A DNA stretch of 64,000 nucleotides, taken from assembly GCA_037447335.1 (NCBI GenBank), contig JBBIGV010000006.1:16966-80965 (forward strand). Reading direction: 5' to 3'. Shown here one piece after another: positions 1 to 7,438 of this stretch. This DNA comes from JBBIGV01 sp037447335. Its GTDB lineage: Bacteria; Bacteroidota; Ignavibacteria; Ignavibacteriales; Ignavibacteriaceae. The notes under the pieces are model-generated. The model made no database searches and had not been told where the DNA came from. It saw only the letters and a list, made by a program, of their open reading frames with translations. Both the position numbers and the translations under genes were made by a program. The first letter of the stretch is position 1, and every line of letters begins with the position of its first letter.

Positions 1-778
1 TATCATCTATTGTTACTTCGACAGGAACTGATTCCCCCGTTAAAGGATATGAGTCTATGAACGAATATCCTTCAATAACAATCCCATCTATTGGAATTTT
101 TTCACCGGGCTTTACAATAAGAATATCACCAATTTTTATCTGCTCCGGTTTAATATTTTTTATCTCATTTCCAACAAGTAAAAAAGCGTTATCAGGTCTT
201 ACGGCAAGCAAAGATTTAATTGAACTCCTTGAGCGATGCAAGGCAAGGTTTTGAAAAAACTCACCGATATTATAGAAAATCATAACAGCCACTGCTTCTG
301 TAAGTTCACCAATCGCAATAGCTCCCAGTGTGGCAATGCTCATCAAGAAATTTTCGTCAAAAACTTTTCCCCTTATGATATTATTGATAGCTTTTTTAAG
401 AACATTCCATCCGCTTATAAGGTAGGCAGCCATCAATATAAAGTAAATGACCGAAAAATCTGTTTCTGTAAAATTCTGTAGTATTATCCCCGCTGCAAAG
501 AGCGGAATGCCGATTGCAATTCTGATAATTTCACTTCGATAAAACGATCTGAATGAATCATTCTTATCAATTGCATTTGAGAATTCTTCGACTTGTGCAT
601 CCGGATAAATTTTCTGAATTTCCTGCCTGAGCCTGTTCAGGTCGTGTAAGTCAGTTACAAGGGTTGATGAGTTGATATTAATTGAGGCATAATTAACCCC
701 TTTTATTGAAGTTAAAGATTTTTCAATATCAGCGGCACAATTTGAGCAATCAATATTTTTTAGTTTGAATTTTTTCAA
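1..778 (-). CDS. Zn/Cd-type heavy-metal P1B-ATPase, N-terminal part (runs off the window)
   Basis: My own translation gives about 259 residues open to the window edge, so the phosphorylation and ATP-binding domains lie outside. Visible are a heavy-metal-associated domain with CSNC at residues 11-14, a transmembrane region with the ENFLMSIATLGA-type motif, an A-domain stretch GDILIVKPGEKIPIDG and the TGES loop near 247-250. This combination is known for inner-membrane exporters of Zn, Cd or Pb (ZntA/CadA). The start used is TTG at 778-776, chosen for an AAGAAGG ribosome site about 11 nt upstream; the frame stays open further upstream without an ATG, so the true start is uncertain. It follows the NlpC lipoprotein gene after about 110 nt on the same strand. 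The exact metal is an inference from motifs. Confidence 0.85.
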   Translation of the reverse strand, partial: MKKFKLKNIDCSNCAADIEKSLTSIKGVNYASININSSTLVTDLHDLNRLRQEIQKIYPDAQVEEFSNAIDKNDSFRSFYRSEIIRIAIGIPLFAAGIILQNFTETDFSVIYFILMAAYLISGWNVLKKAINNIIRGKVFDENFLMSIATLGAIAIGELTEAVAVMIFYNIGEFFQNLALHRSRSSIKSLLAVRPDNAFLLVGNEIKNIKPEQIKIGDILIVKPGEKIPIDGIVIEGYSFIDSYPLTGESVPVEVTIDD

Positions 779-888
779 ATCACAATCAACCTTCTTTAAT
801 GCATAAAGTAAAGTTATAAAGTTTAATGAAGAAAATCCTGATGTACACTGAATTGGAATTGAAAAATGGTTGGCGGGGAGGAAACCGG

Positions 889-1608
889 CTAAAAAATATC
901 AGCCAGGTCAAGTCTTCGTGCACCCATATACCTCTTTGAATAGTACTGGTGATCAAGTGATGAGATAATTACTCCATGCTTTGTGCTTGCATGTGCAAAC
1001 AGATTATCACCGATATAAATGCCAACGTGACCAGGGCGAACACGTCTTCGTGTATTGAAAAAAACCAGGTCGCCAAATTCAAGATTATGACGGCTGCTTA
1101 TTTCAAGTCCTTGTGTAAATTGTTCGCGTGCTGATCTTAAAAGCGGAAGCGATAATGTATTCATATATACAGTTTGCGTAAATGCAGAGCAATCAATTCC
1201 GGATTTGGAATTTCCACCATACTTATAGGGAGTATTAAGATATCTGATTATCTCCATCAGAACTTTTTCTCTTGCATTTGTGTGGTCGGAATCGAGAACC
1301 GCACCATTCTTATTATGGCTGTATTTTTTTAGTATTTCACTTATGTCAATTGACACTTCATCATCAGGAATTTCAGCAAGCTCCTCTTCATCATAAACTT
1401 CATCATCGTATTCATATGTGTTGTCAGAAGTAGAATGCTCACTCAGCAAAGAATCTTCGGAGGTGAACTTTACAACACTACCCTTTTCTATTTTTTCTTC
1501 AGATTCTGATTTATAACGGACGGTAGAAGAAGTGGGAGAGCAACCGGGATGGATAATCATCCCGGCTACCACAAAAACGAGCAGATATAAAAACCTTACT
1601 GGCTTCAT
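889..1608 (-). CDS. NlpC/P60-family lipoprotein, probable peptidoglycan endopeptidase
   Basis: The 239-aa protein has a hydrophobic signal segment (about 5-19) and a lipobox ending HPGC at Cys23, so it is probably lipid-anchored. Residues 30-95 are an acidic, low-complexity linker. The C-terminal NlpC/P60 domain (about 112-234) shows the catalytic Cys140 in GIDCSAF and His194 in RPGHVGIYI, with a further His206 in FAHAS. Family members cut the D-Glu to diaminopimelate type link in peptide stems. The ATG lies 2 nt after the rpoD stop codon, which suggests co-transcription with the sigma factor gene. The exact substrate cannot be told from the sequence. Confidence 0.92.
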   Translation of the reverse strand: MKPVRFLYLLVFVVAGMIIHPGCSPTSSTVRYKSESEEKIEKGSVVKFTSEDSLLSEHSTSDNTYEYDDEVYDEEELAEIPDDEVSIDISEILKKYSHNKNGAVLDSDHTNAREKVLMEIIRYLNTPYKYGGNSKSGIDCSAFTQTVYMNTLSLPLLRSAREQFTQGLEISSRHNLEFGDLVFFNTRRRVRPGHVGIYIGDNLFAHASTKHGVIISSLDHQYYSKRYMGARRLDLADIF

Positions 1609-1610
1609 TA

Positions 1611-2465
1611 TTATCCTAAGTATGTTCTGAGGTTCTTACTCCTTGAAGCATGTCTTAGTCTCCGAATAGCTTTTTCCTTAATCTGCCTTACTCTTTCCCT
1701 GGTAAGATTGAATCTCTCACCTATTTCCTCGAGGGTTAAAGAATGCTCTTTATTTAAGCCGAAGTAAAGCTTGATCACTTCAGCTTCTCTTTCAGTTAAT
1801 GTTGAGAGCGCCCTCTCAATTTCCGTTTTGAGGGATTCAGTCATCAGTGTTTGATCCGGTGTAGGCTGTTGATCATTTTGCAGTACATCGAGAAGCCTGT
1901 TATCTTCACCCTGAGCAAACGGAGCATCCATAGAAACATGACGTCCGGAAATTTTTAGTGTATCTGCAACTTCACTCACATCCATATCAAGTTCCTGGGC
2001 AAGCTCTGTTGCACTTGGCTCTCTTTCAAACTCTTGCTCGAGGTTGCTGTAGGCTTTCCCGATTTTATTTAGTGCACCAACGCGGTTAAGCGGAAGCCTT
2101 ACAATTCTTGACTGTTCAGCAAGAGCCTGAAGAATGGACTGTCTGATCCACCAAACAGCATAAGATATAAATTTGAAACCTCTGGTTTCATCAAATCTTT
2201 TTGCTGCTTTTATAAGACCTAAGTTACCCTCGTTAATCAGATCGCCTAAAGACAGCCCCTGGTTCTGGTACTGCTTAGCAACACTAACAACAAACCTAAG
2301 GTTTGCTTTTGTTAACATTTCCAAAGCTGCCTGTTCACCTTTTTTAATCCTGATAGCTAATTCAATTTCCTGATCAGGAGTAAGCAGGTCAACTTTGCCA
2401 ATTTCCTGCAAATATTTATCGAGAGATTGACTCTCACGATTTGTGTATTGCTTGGTTATTCTCAC
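1611..2465 (-). CDS. rpoD: Primary RNA polymerase sigma factor (short Bacteroidota/Chlorobi form)
   Basis: At 284 aa this has the sigma-70 layout without region 1.1 or the non-conserved insert: region 1.2 (about 13-45), region 2 with the YAVWWIRQSI -10 recognition helix (near 100-115), region 3, and region 4 with a LTLEEIGERFNLTRERVRQI helix-turn-helix (about 240-260). Strong match to housekeeping sigma factors of Bacteroidota and Chlorobi. The start is GTG, 18 nt after the stop of the upstream microcompartment vertex gene; no promoter of its own is evident in that gap, so it may be read from the deoB/BMC transcript. It is followed at once by the NlpC lipoprotein gene. The promoters visible elsewhere in the window (TTGnnn-17-TATATT) are presumably its targets. 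Confidence 0.96.
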   Translation of the reverse strand: MRITKQYTNRESQSLDKYLQEIGKVDLLTPDQEIELAIRIKKGEQAALEMLTKANLRFVVSVAKQYQNQGLSLGDLINEGNLGLIKAAKRFDETRGFKFISYAVWWIRQSILQALAEQSRIVRLPLNRVGALNKIGKAYSNLEQEFEREPSATELAQELDMDVSEVADTLKISGRHVSMDAPFAQGEDNRLLDVLQNDQQPTPDQTLMTESLKTEIERALSTLTEREAEVIKLYFGLNKEHSLTLEEIGERFNLTRERVRQIKEKAIRRLRHASRSKNLRTYLG

Positions 2466-2483
2466 TAACTTACCTCGCTTTTG

Positions 2484-2753
2484 TTAGTAATTGGTAGAAA
2501 TAGAATCAACGATCCCAACTATTGATGCATCAACAGGCGCCATATCAACCGGCAGAGGTATTACTGCTTCAGATGCAGTTATATAAAAAATAATTTCACC
2601 CGGTCCGGCACCAACGGTATCAACCGCAATAAGTGGTTCGCCATTTTCTCTGAACTCGGAATTGAACGGCTGAACAAACATCAGCTTAAAGCCGAGCAGG
2701 CTTTCATACTTTTTTGTAGCCCAAACGTTCCCGATCACTTTTCCGAGAAACAA
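2484..2753 (-). CDS. EutN/CcmL-family microcompartment vertex protein (BMC-P) 1
   Basis: The 89-aa protein starts MFLGKVIG and carries the family core VDTVGAGPGEIIFY, the fold of the pentamers that cap the twelve vertices of bacterial microcompartment shells. It begins with TTG, supported by an AAGGAGA ribosome site 5-6 nt upstream. It lies 107 nt after a paralogous vertex gene and 18 nt before rpoD. No hexameric BMC-H shell gene, BMC-T gene or enzyme with an encapsulation tag is seen nearby, so the shell tiles must be encoded elsewhere if the organelle is made. Compared with its neighbour it lacks the GSSAR-like motif, having TASEA in its place. Family assignment is firm; the cargo pathway is not. 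Confidence 0.9.
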   Translation of the reverse strand: MFLGKVIGNVWATKKYESLLGFKLMFVQPFNSEFRENGEPLIAVDTVGAGPGEIIFYITASEAVIPLPVDMAPVDASIVGIVDSISTNY

Positions 2754-2780
2754 AATTATCTCCTTTCTGGAGAGAGTTCT

Positions 2781-2803
2781 AAATCATTATAAATAAATGA
2801 TTT
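2781..2803 (-). promoter_or_regulatory. Perfect 8-bp inverted repeat between the two BMC-P genes
   Basis: AAATCATT and AATGATTT flank a 7-nt spacer. It sits midway in the 107-nt gap between the vertex genes, with a TATAAT-like hexamer inside it on the coding strand. There is no T-run behind it, so a terminator is unlikely; an operator or an mRNA hairpin that separates expression of the two genes is possible. Confidence 0.3.
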
Positions 2804-2860
2804 ACCGACTTTTCAAGGTTGCAAAAATAATTATCCTGATCTTGAAAAGAAAGATAAAAA

Positions 2861-3163
2861 TTATGAACGGTTAAACTCTTCGATTTTAGCTTTAATTGAT
2901 GAAATGTCCAGTTTATCAACAATTGCCATAATAACTGCGTCAACAGGCTTATTTTTGGTAAAATTTGTTTGCCTTGCAGAGCTTCCTGTGGCAACAAGCA
3001 CAACCTCACCCTCGCCAGCGCCTACACTATCAACTGCCACAACAAAATTGTTTTTTTCTGTAAGGTCTATTTCAAGCTGCCGAACGATGAGAAATTTTGC
3101 CCCGACAAGATTTTCATCTTTTTTTGTTGACCAAACTGTTCCGATCACTCTTCCTAAAAACAA
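2861..3163 (-). CDS. EutN/CcmL-family microcompartment vertex protein (BMC-P) 2
   Basis: This 100-aa paralogue begins MFLGRVIG and contains VDSVGAGEGEVVLVATGSSAR, the classical BMC-P core, followed by a C-terminal helix rich in Lys/Glu (about 85-100) not present in the neighbouring paralogue. The start is TTG with GGAGG 5 nt upstream; that site lies inside the end of the PIN-like gene, whose stop codon is 1 nt before the TTG, so the two are almost certainly translated from one message. Two vertex paralogues side by side are common in loci of the planctomycete/verrucomicrobial type, but here the rest of such a locus is absent. Confidence 0.92.
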   Translation of the reverse strand: MFLGRVIGTVWSTKKDENLVGAKFLIVRQLEIDLTEKNNFVVAVDSVGAGEGEVVLVATGSSARQTNFTKNKPVDAVIMAIVDKLDISSIKAKIEEFNRS

Positions 3164-3164
3164 A

Positions 3165-3557
3165 TCAGCCTCCGGTTTCTTGTGGATGAACTGCCGATAA
3201 TCCTGCGTTAATATACTTCAGTGGATTTAAACTTACAATTGTCAGCTTATTTAATGATGCAATAACCGAGAGCATTGCATCTCTTACATTTTTAAATTTG
3301 TCTCTGTATTTCGGGATAGATAAACTGTACCTTGAATGTATCCCTAGAACTTTAAGTGCGCTAAGCATGTCTTTTATTATTTCATCTTCTCTATTATTCT
3401 CAGCCTGACAAAACAACTCCGATGCATTAATTACGGTTGTAAAACACAAACCACGTGTCATAAGCTGTTCAAGCCAGCTAAGAGTTTGAAAATCCTGATG
3501 AGTAAGATGTTCTGCAAGGATATCCGTCTCAACCAGGTAATGAATTTCTTTATTCAT
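3165..3557 (-). CDS. PIN-domain-like protein with an atypical active site
   Basis: The 130-aa protein has the PIN-fold layout: a first strand HYLVETDIL (E10, D12), an NASELF helix (E47), a VRDAMLSVIAS helix (D93) and a final TIVSLNPLKY strand. PIN nucleases need four acidic residues; here the first Asp position reads Glu and the last acidic position is Asn111, so activity may be reduced or altered. PIN proteins are most often the toxin of VapBC pairs, degrading tRNA or rRNA. The gene overlaps a 59-aa ORF upstream by 8 nt (ATGAATAA), the arrangement of an antitoxin-toxin pair, but it also sits between deoB and two microcompartment genes. A lost-function or non-toxin role is possible. Confidence 0.7.
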   Translation of the reverse strand: MNKEIHYLVETDILAEHLTHQDFQTLSWLEQLMTRGLCFTTVINASELFCQAENNREDEIIKDMLSALKVLGIHSRYSLSIPKYRDKFKNVRDAMLSVIASLNKLTIVSLNPLKYINAGLSAVHPQETGG

Positions 3558-3729
3558 TTTCTGCCGTATTAAAAGATTTTTTTTGGAGCGTTTTGAGTGC
3601 TCCCTTAGCTTCCAGGAACTTTATCACAACTTTCTCTGGTAATCTTTGCAATGAACAAATCTTCTTAATCAACTCAACTTTATCAGCAGTATCGATCATC
3701 TCTGATATTTTTAAGGAATTTTGATTCAC
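3550..3729 (-). CDS. 59-aa hypothetical protein, possible antitoxin partner of the PIN-like protein
   Basis: I do not recognise this protein. It is Lys/Glu/Leu rich and predicted helical by eye, with no Cys pair or membrane segment. It starts with GTG that overlaps the deoB stop (GTGA, 4 nt) and ends inside the start of the PIN-like gene (8-nt overlap), so it fits exactly between them in a translationally coupled string. An alternative start is an ATG at codon 11. Position upstream of a PIN gene is the usual antitoxin place, but the sequence does not show an obvious ribbon-helix-helix or AbrB DNA-binding domain. Real-gene status rests on the tight overlaps. Confidence 0.6.
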   Translation of the reverse strand: MNQNSLKISEMIDTADKVELIKKICSLQRLPEKVVIKFLEAKGALKTLQKKSFNTAENE

Positions 3730-4883
3730 AAAAAACTTTCACCATTGAGATTGTTTTTGATTGAAAAAAAATCAGCCGCAGTTTTAGCTGAATCTGAAAA
3801 TGTTTCTCTTACACCCAAATTTCTTCCCGGCTTATTTTTCTGATAGAATAAAAGAGGCACATACTCACGGCTATGATCCGTGCTTGGCGTAGTCGGGTCA
3901 TTACCATGATCGGCAGTGATAATAAGTGCATCTGAATCACTTAAACATTCAATAAACTCAGGAAGAAATTCATCAAAATTTCTTAGCTCTTGTGCAAATC
4001 CAAAAGGTTCATTCCTGTGTCCGTAGTTCACATCAAAATCAACCAGATTTGCAAAAATAAAACTGTTCCCGGCTTTTGACGCATAGTTAAGCAGTTTGTT
4101 ACATCCATCCGAATTGGATTTTGTTGGTTCTGAAACTGATATCCCTCTGAAATTAAACAGATCGTTAACTTTACCTATTGCTACTGTGGTAATACCGTTT
4201 TTTTTGAGCACATCCAGTATTGTTTCAGCAGGGGGATCAAGCGAAAAATCTTTGCGGTTTGCTGTTCGCACATAATTATTCTTTGATCCGATGAACGGAC
4301 GAGCAATAACACGACCCACAATCAGCGGTGCGACTAAAACTTGTTCCCTTGTAATTCTGCAAATTTCATAAAGCTTATTTAGCGGAATTATCTCTTCATG
4401 CGCAGCTATCTGAAAAACAGAATCGGCTGAAGTATAGACAATGGGGTAACCAGTTTTGATATGTTCATCACCTAACTGTTTAATTATTTCTGTTCCGGAT
4501 GCAGGAAGATTACCTAATACTCCTTTACAGCCTGTAAGATCACAAAACTTTTTAATAATCTCTTTGCTAAATCCATTCGGGAAGTATGAAAAATCAAAAT
4601 CAATAAAAAGCCCGCCAAGTTCCCAATGTCCTGAGGTTGAGTCTTTACCTTTAGATATTTCTTTCATTTTGCCGAATGAAGCAAGGGGATTTTTTATAGC
4701 TTGTACTCCTTTAATTTCGGTAATATTACCCAACCCTAATTTCTTCAGATTTGGTACATCAAGACCCCCAACTGCATCAGCAAGATTAACCAGAGTATTA
4801 CTTCCTGTATCATTGTAAAAGTGTGCATCGGGTAATTCACCTATCCCCACACCATCAAGTACTATGATAAAGAAATTATTCAA
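3726..4883 (-). CDS. deoB: Phosphopentomutase
   Basis: The 385-aa protein belongs to the alkaline-phosphatase superfamily and converts ribose-1-P or deoxyribose-1-P to the 5-phosphates in nucleoside salvage. Visible are the first metal motif IVLDGVGIGE (D10), the insert cap domain (about 90-220), and the metal-binding ITADHGNDPTT and DHSREYVPLL motifs near 300-330. The nucleophile loop reads DSTSGHWEL: the residue just before GHWE, Thr in characterised enzymes (Thr85 in Bacillus cereus), is Ser84 here. Start is TTG. It follows the GGDEF-like gene after 26 nt and its stop overlaps the next small ORF by GTGA. Its place ahead of two microcompartment vertex genes hints at deoxyribose-phosphate breakdown, an inference. 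Confidence 0.93.
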   Translation of the reverse strand: MNNFFIIVLDGVGIGELPDAHFYNDTGSNTLVNLADAVGGLDVPNLKKLGLGNITEIKGVQAIKNPLASFGKMKEISKGKDSTSGHWELGGLFIDFDFSYFPNGFSKEIIKKFCDLTGCKGVLGNLPASGTEIIKQLGDEHIKTGYPIVYTSADSVFQIAAHEEIIPLNKLYEICRITREQVLVAPLIVGRVIARPFIGSKNNYVRTANRKDFSLDPPAETILDVLKKNGITTVAIGKVNDLFNFRGISVSEPTKSNSDGCNKLLNYASKAGNSFIFANLVDFDVNYGHRNEPFGFAQELRNFDEFLPEFIECLSDSDALIITADHGNDPTTPSTDHSREYVPLLFYQKNKPGRNLGVRETFSDSAKTAADFFSIKNNLNGESFL

Positions 4884-4909
4884 TTTAGAGCTTATTTGAG
4901 AAAATCTGA

Positions 4910-6760
4910 TCAGTTAATACTGCGAACGGCATTTCCGCCTCGCTCAAGTGCCTTCTGAAGTGCAAGATCTGCATTATAGATCACTTCATCCACATTCGTT
5001 TTACCTGTAGCGGATGCAACTCCGATTGAAACCGTATAAGTAGTCTGCTTTGATACAACTGCAATCGGACTTCTGGCAATTTTTATCCTCAGTTTTTCTG
5101 CCCAGAGAAATATATCTTTAGCAGGTGAATTGAAAAAATATATTCCGAAGACCTTTTCACCAAGCCTGCCGAAAATACTCAACGGGGTCATTTCTGTACG
5201 AATAGTTGAAGCTACGGCAGAAAGAACTTTAGGCAGCGGATTTCCGTCGAAGAGAGACTCCTGTTCAAGGAAATCATCTATTCTGATTATTGCAAAAGCG
5301 CCTTGAACTTTAAGATACTCGGCTTTTATCAGGTCAGACTGAAGTCGTTCCCGGAAAGATTCACTATTCAGTGCACGTGTTTCAACATCTACTGCAATAA
5401 GACTCTTTAATAACTTTTGAGTTGAATAAGAATAAACAATAAAAGCAAAACTGCTCGCTGCGTTTTTCAGGAATTGCACATCCTGATTTGTAAAAGCATT
5501 TTTTCTAAGGCTTTCAAAACAGAGGACACCGTAATTCTGTTTATCATAAATTATCGGGATGGACAAAAATGAACCTTCAAAAGAAACATCTTCATTTTTA
5601 TAATATCGTTTATAGTCTGAAGCTGAGGTATCATCAATTTTAACGGGAATACCTGTTAGAACACTTTTTCCAACAAGAGTTCCGCTGAGATCAATCTCAA
5701 GATTTTCACCCACGTATTTCAAAGATGTATTATTTATAACTTTAATTGTTTTGAACTTCTGGTCAAGCGGTTCGTAATAGATAAAAGCAAAGGCATCCCA
5801 GTTTATCAAATGCTGAACGGACTCACTTACATTGGAAATTATCTCTTCTTCACTTTCGAATCTGCTTTCCGGAGTAATGAGGCTCAGCAATCCCTTCAAT
5901 CTTTGATTAGAAAGTGAATCACTATGTTTTTCTTCAAAGATTGCAATTATCATAGTGATTACCCGAACGAATGTGCCTAATGCATATATGGTTTCCATTC
6001 CGAATGCATCGCCCGCTTTTGAATCAAGAGCTATAACAGCAATCAATTGTTTATCATAGAATAGGGGTACTCCAACAAAACTTCTGATTCCCTGCTGCAC
6101 AGAATAATATCTTATCACATCAGCTTCTGCGGCAGGAGAAATATCACTTAGGAGTTCCGGTTCACCTTTCTGAACAATGTGTGAGAGAATATCATCTTCA
6201 ATATCAAATTTTCTTTTGGCTACTTCAGTGGTGTTCGAAACATACTTTTCAATGGTCAGCTTTTCCTTCTTTTTATTATACCAGAAAAAAATTGCAGTGT
6301 GAGCGCCATAAGCTTCTTTAATAACAGTCAGCATCTTCTCAAGCACAAAAGTAAATTGACCATTCTGCCCCATCTCTGACGGGACAGTTTCATTGGTAAT
6401 TTCTTCAAACTTCTCTTTTAGATCCGGTGGCTTTAGTGTAACCTTTGCAGAGCGGTATTCGGGCTTATATTCTGCAGCAGTGATAACTTCCGGAGTTTTA
6501 TTTGGCGATATTATTTCGAATGAATCATCGAATGCTTCTGGTTGTTCACTGCTGTAGTCTTCATCAGTTTCATTAGTGCTTATTTCATAACGATTATCGA
6601 ACCGGATTGAATCACGCAGGAAGATTATAAACGCAACATAAATAAGCAGGAGTGAGATTGTTATGATCCGAATGATAAGATCGTCAGTAATGAACAGAAC
6701 CACTGCCAATAATGGTATTACAAGATAAATCAGTAGTCGTTTTCTTTGACGGCGGTCCAT
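4910..6760 (-). CDS. Membrane-anchored GAF-GAF protein with a degenerate GGDEF domain
   Basis: The 616-aa protein has two N-terminal membrane helices (about 8-26 and 29-47), a charged linker, two GAF-type sensory domains (about 135-275 and 300-450) and a C-terminal GGDEF fold (about 460-612) recognisable from VSIGVAS and the final NADLALQKALERGGN helix. The catalytic signature reads GEKVF at 534-538 where GGDEF is expected, so diguanylate cyclase activity is unlikely. The likely role is as a sensor or c-di-GMP/GTP-responsive scaffold at the membrane. A promoter of good quality lies 40 nt upstream, and deoB follows after 26 nt, so it may head the deoB/BMC/rpoD transcript. Ligands of the GAF domains are unknown. 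Confidence 0.85.
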   Translation of the reverse strand: MDRRQRKRLLIYLVIPLLAVVLFITDDLIIRIITISLLLIYVAFIIFLRDSIRFDNRYEISTNETDEDYSSEQPEAFDDSFEIISPNKTPEVITAAEYKPEYRSAKVTLKPPDLKEKFEEITNETVPSEMGQNGQFTFVLEKMLTVIKEAYGAHTAIFFWYNKKKEKLTIEKYVSNTTEVAKRKFDIEDDILSHIVQKGEPELLSDISPAAEADVIRYYSVQQGIRSFVGVPLFYDKQLIAVIALDSKAGDAFGMETIYALGTFVRVITMIIAIFEEKHSDSLSNQRLKGLLSLITPESRFESEEEIISNVSESVQHLINWDAFAFIYYEPLDQKFKTIKVINNTSLKYVGENLEIDLSGTLVGKSVLTGIPVKIDDTSASDYKRYYKNEDVSFEGSFLSIPIIYDKQNYGVLCFESLRKNAFTNQDVQFLKNAASSFAFIVYSYSTQKLLKSLIAVDVETRALNSESFRERLQSDLIKAEYLKVQGAFAIIRIDDFLEQESLFDGNPLPKVLSAVASTIRTEMTPLSIFGRLGEKVFGIYFFNSPAKDIFLWAEKLRIKIARSPIAVVSKQTTYTVSIGVASATGKTNVDEVIYNADLALQKALERGGNAVRSIN

Positions 6761-6799
6761 TTGAGAGTAGTAGTCTTTTTTATGTTATAAATGAAACGA

Positions 6800-6828
6800 A
6801 ATATAGTTTTACTTGAGAATATTATCAA
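6800..6828 (-). promoter_or_regulatory. Sigma-70-type promoter for the GAF/GGDEF-deoB operon
   Basis: On the coding strand the sequence reads TTGATA, a 17-nt spacer, then TATATT, ending 39 nt before the ATG at 6760. Five of six bases match the -35 and five of six the -10 consensus. It is the only clear promoter between engB and deoB, so it probably serves the downstream microcompartment and perhaps rpoD genes as well. Confidence 0.65.
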
Positions 6829-6851
6829 TAAATACAATAAAAACGATGCTG

Positions 6852-7436
6852 TCAGCCAAAATTTTCGAAGAGTATCCTCAAAATCTCTTTTCTGCCTTTT
6901 TTCTTAACAGTAGAATAAAACTGGATATTTTCCTGTGGGTTTATTTCGGGAAAAACCTGAACAACACGTTCTTTAGCTGATTTAAACTCTGCTTGTGTAA
7001 GTTTATCGGCTTTACTTAAAATGATCAGGTAAGGTATTTCATTAGCATTGAGCAAGGTATTGAGTTTTATGTCGAGGTCGGAAGGTTTGTGTCTGCTGTC
7101 AATAATATGAAAAGCAAGGTTTACATGGTCTGACTTTTCAATGAATTCTCCAATAAGCTTCGCCCAGCGCAGGCGTTCAGATTTACCGGTTTTAGCATAA
7201 CCATATCCGGGCAAATCAACCAAATAGAATTTATCATCCACTGAATAATAATTTATTGATCTGGTCTTACCCGGCGTTGAGCTTATTTTGGCGAGGTTCT
7301 TTCTGTTAAAGAGAGAATTGATCAGTGATGATTTTCCTACGTTTGATCTGCCGCAAAGAATTACTTCAGGCAAGCGATTCCGCGGTAGCTGATTCAATTT
7401 ATAAACTGAGGAAATGAATGTCTGGGTTTTAAACAT
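6852..7436 (-). CDS. engB: Ribosome biogenesis GTPase EngB/YsxC
   Basis: The 194-aa protein shows all G motifs of the EngB branch of TrmE-Era-EngA GTPases: the P-loop GRSNVGKSS from residue 29, the switch region TPGKTRSIN, DLPGYGYAK for G3, and SKAD for G4. The family assists late assembly of the large ribosomal subunit and is usually essential, which suits its position next to the ribosomal cluster. The ATG at 7436 lies only about 2 nt beyond the T-run of the rplQ terminator, with no room for a separate promoter or a usual ribosome site. The N-terminal match to the family starts only a few residues in, so a later start is not favoured. Confidence 0.96.
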   Translation of the reverse strand: MFKTQTFISSVYKLNQLPRNRLPEVILCGRSNVGKSSLINSLFNRKNLAKISSTPGKTRSINYYSVDDKFYLVDLPGYGYAKTGKSERLRWAKLIGEFIEKSDHVNLAFHIIDSRHKPSDLDIKLNTLLNANEIPYLIILSKADKLTQAEFKSAKERVVQVFPEINPQENIQFYSTVKKKGRKEILRILFENFG

Positions 7437-7438
7437 AT

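Noticed and set aside
57..481. Two plus-strand ORFs at the left edge
   Set aside because: They lie opposite the clear P-type ATPase frame and have no family match.
3558..3730. Apparent non-coding gap between the PIN-like gene and deoB
   Set aside because: It is filled by a 59-aa GTG-start ORF that overlaps both neighbours, now listed as a CDS.
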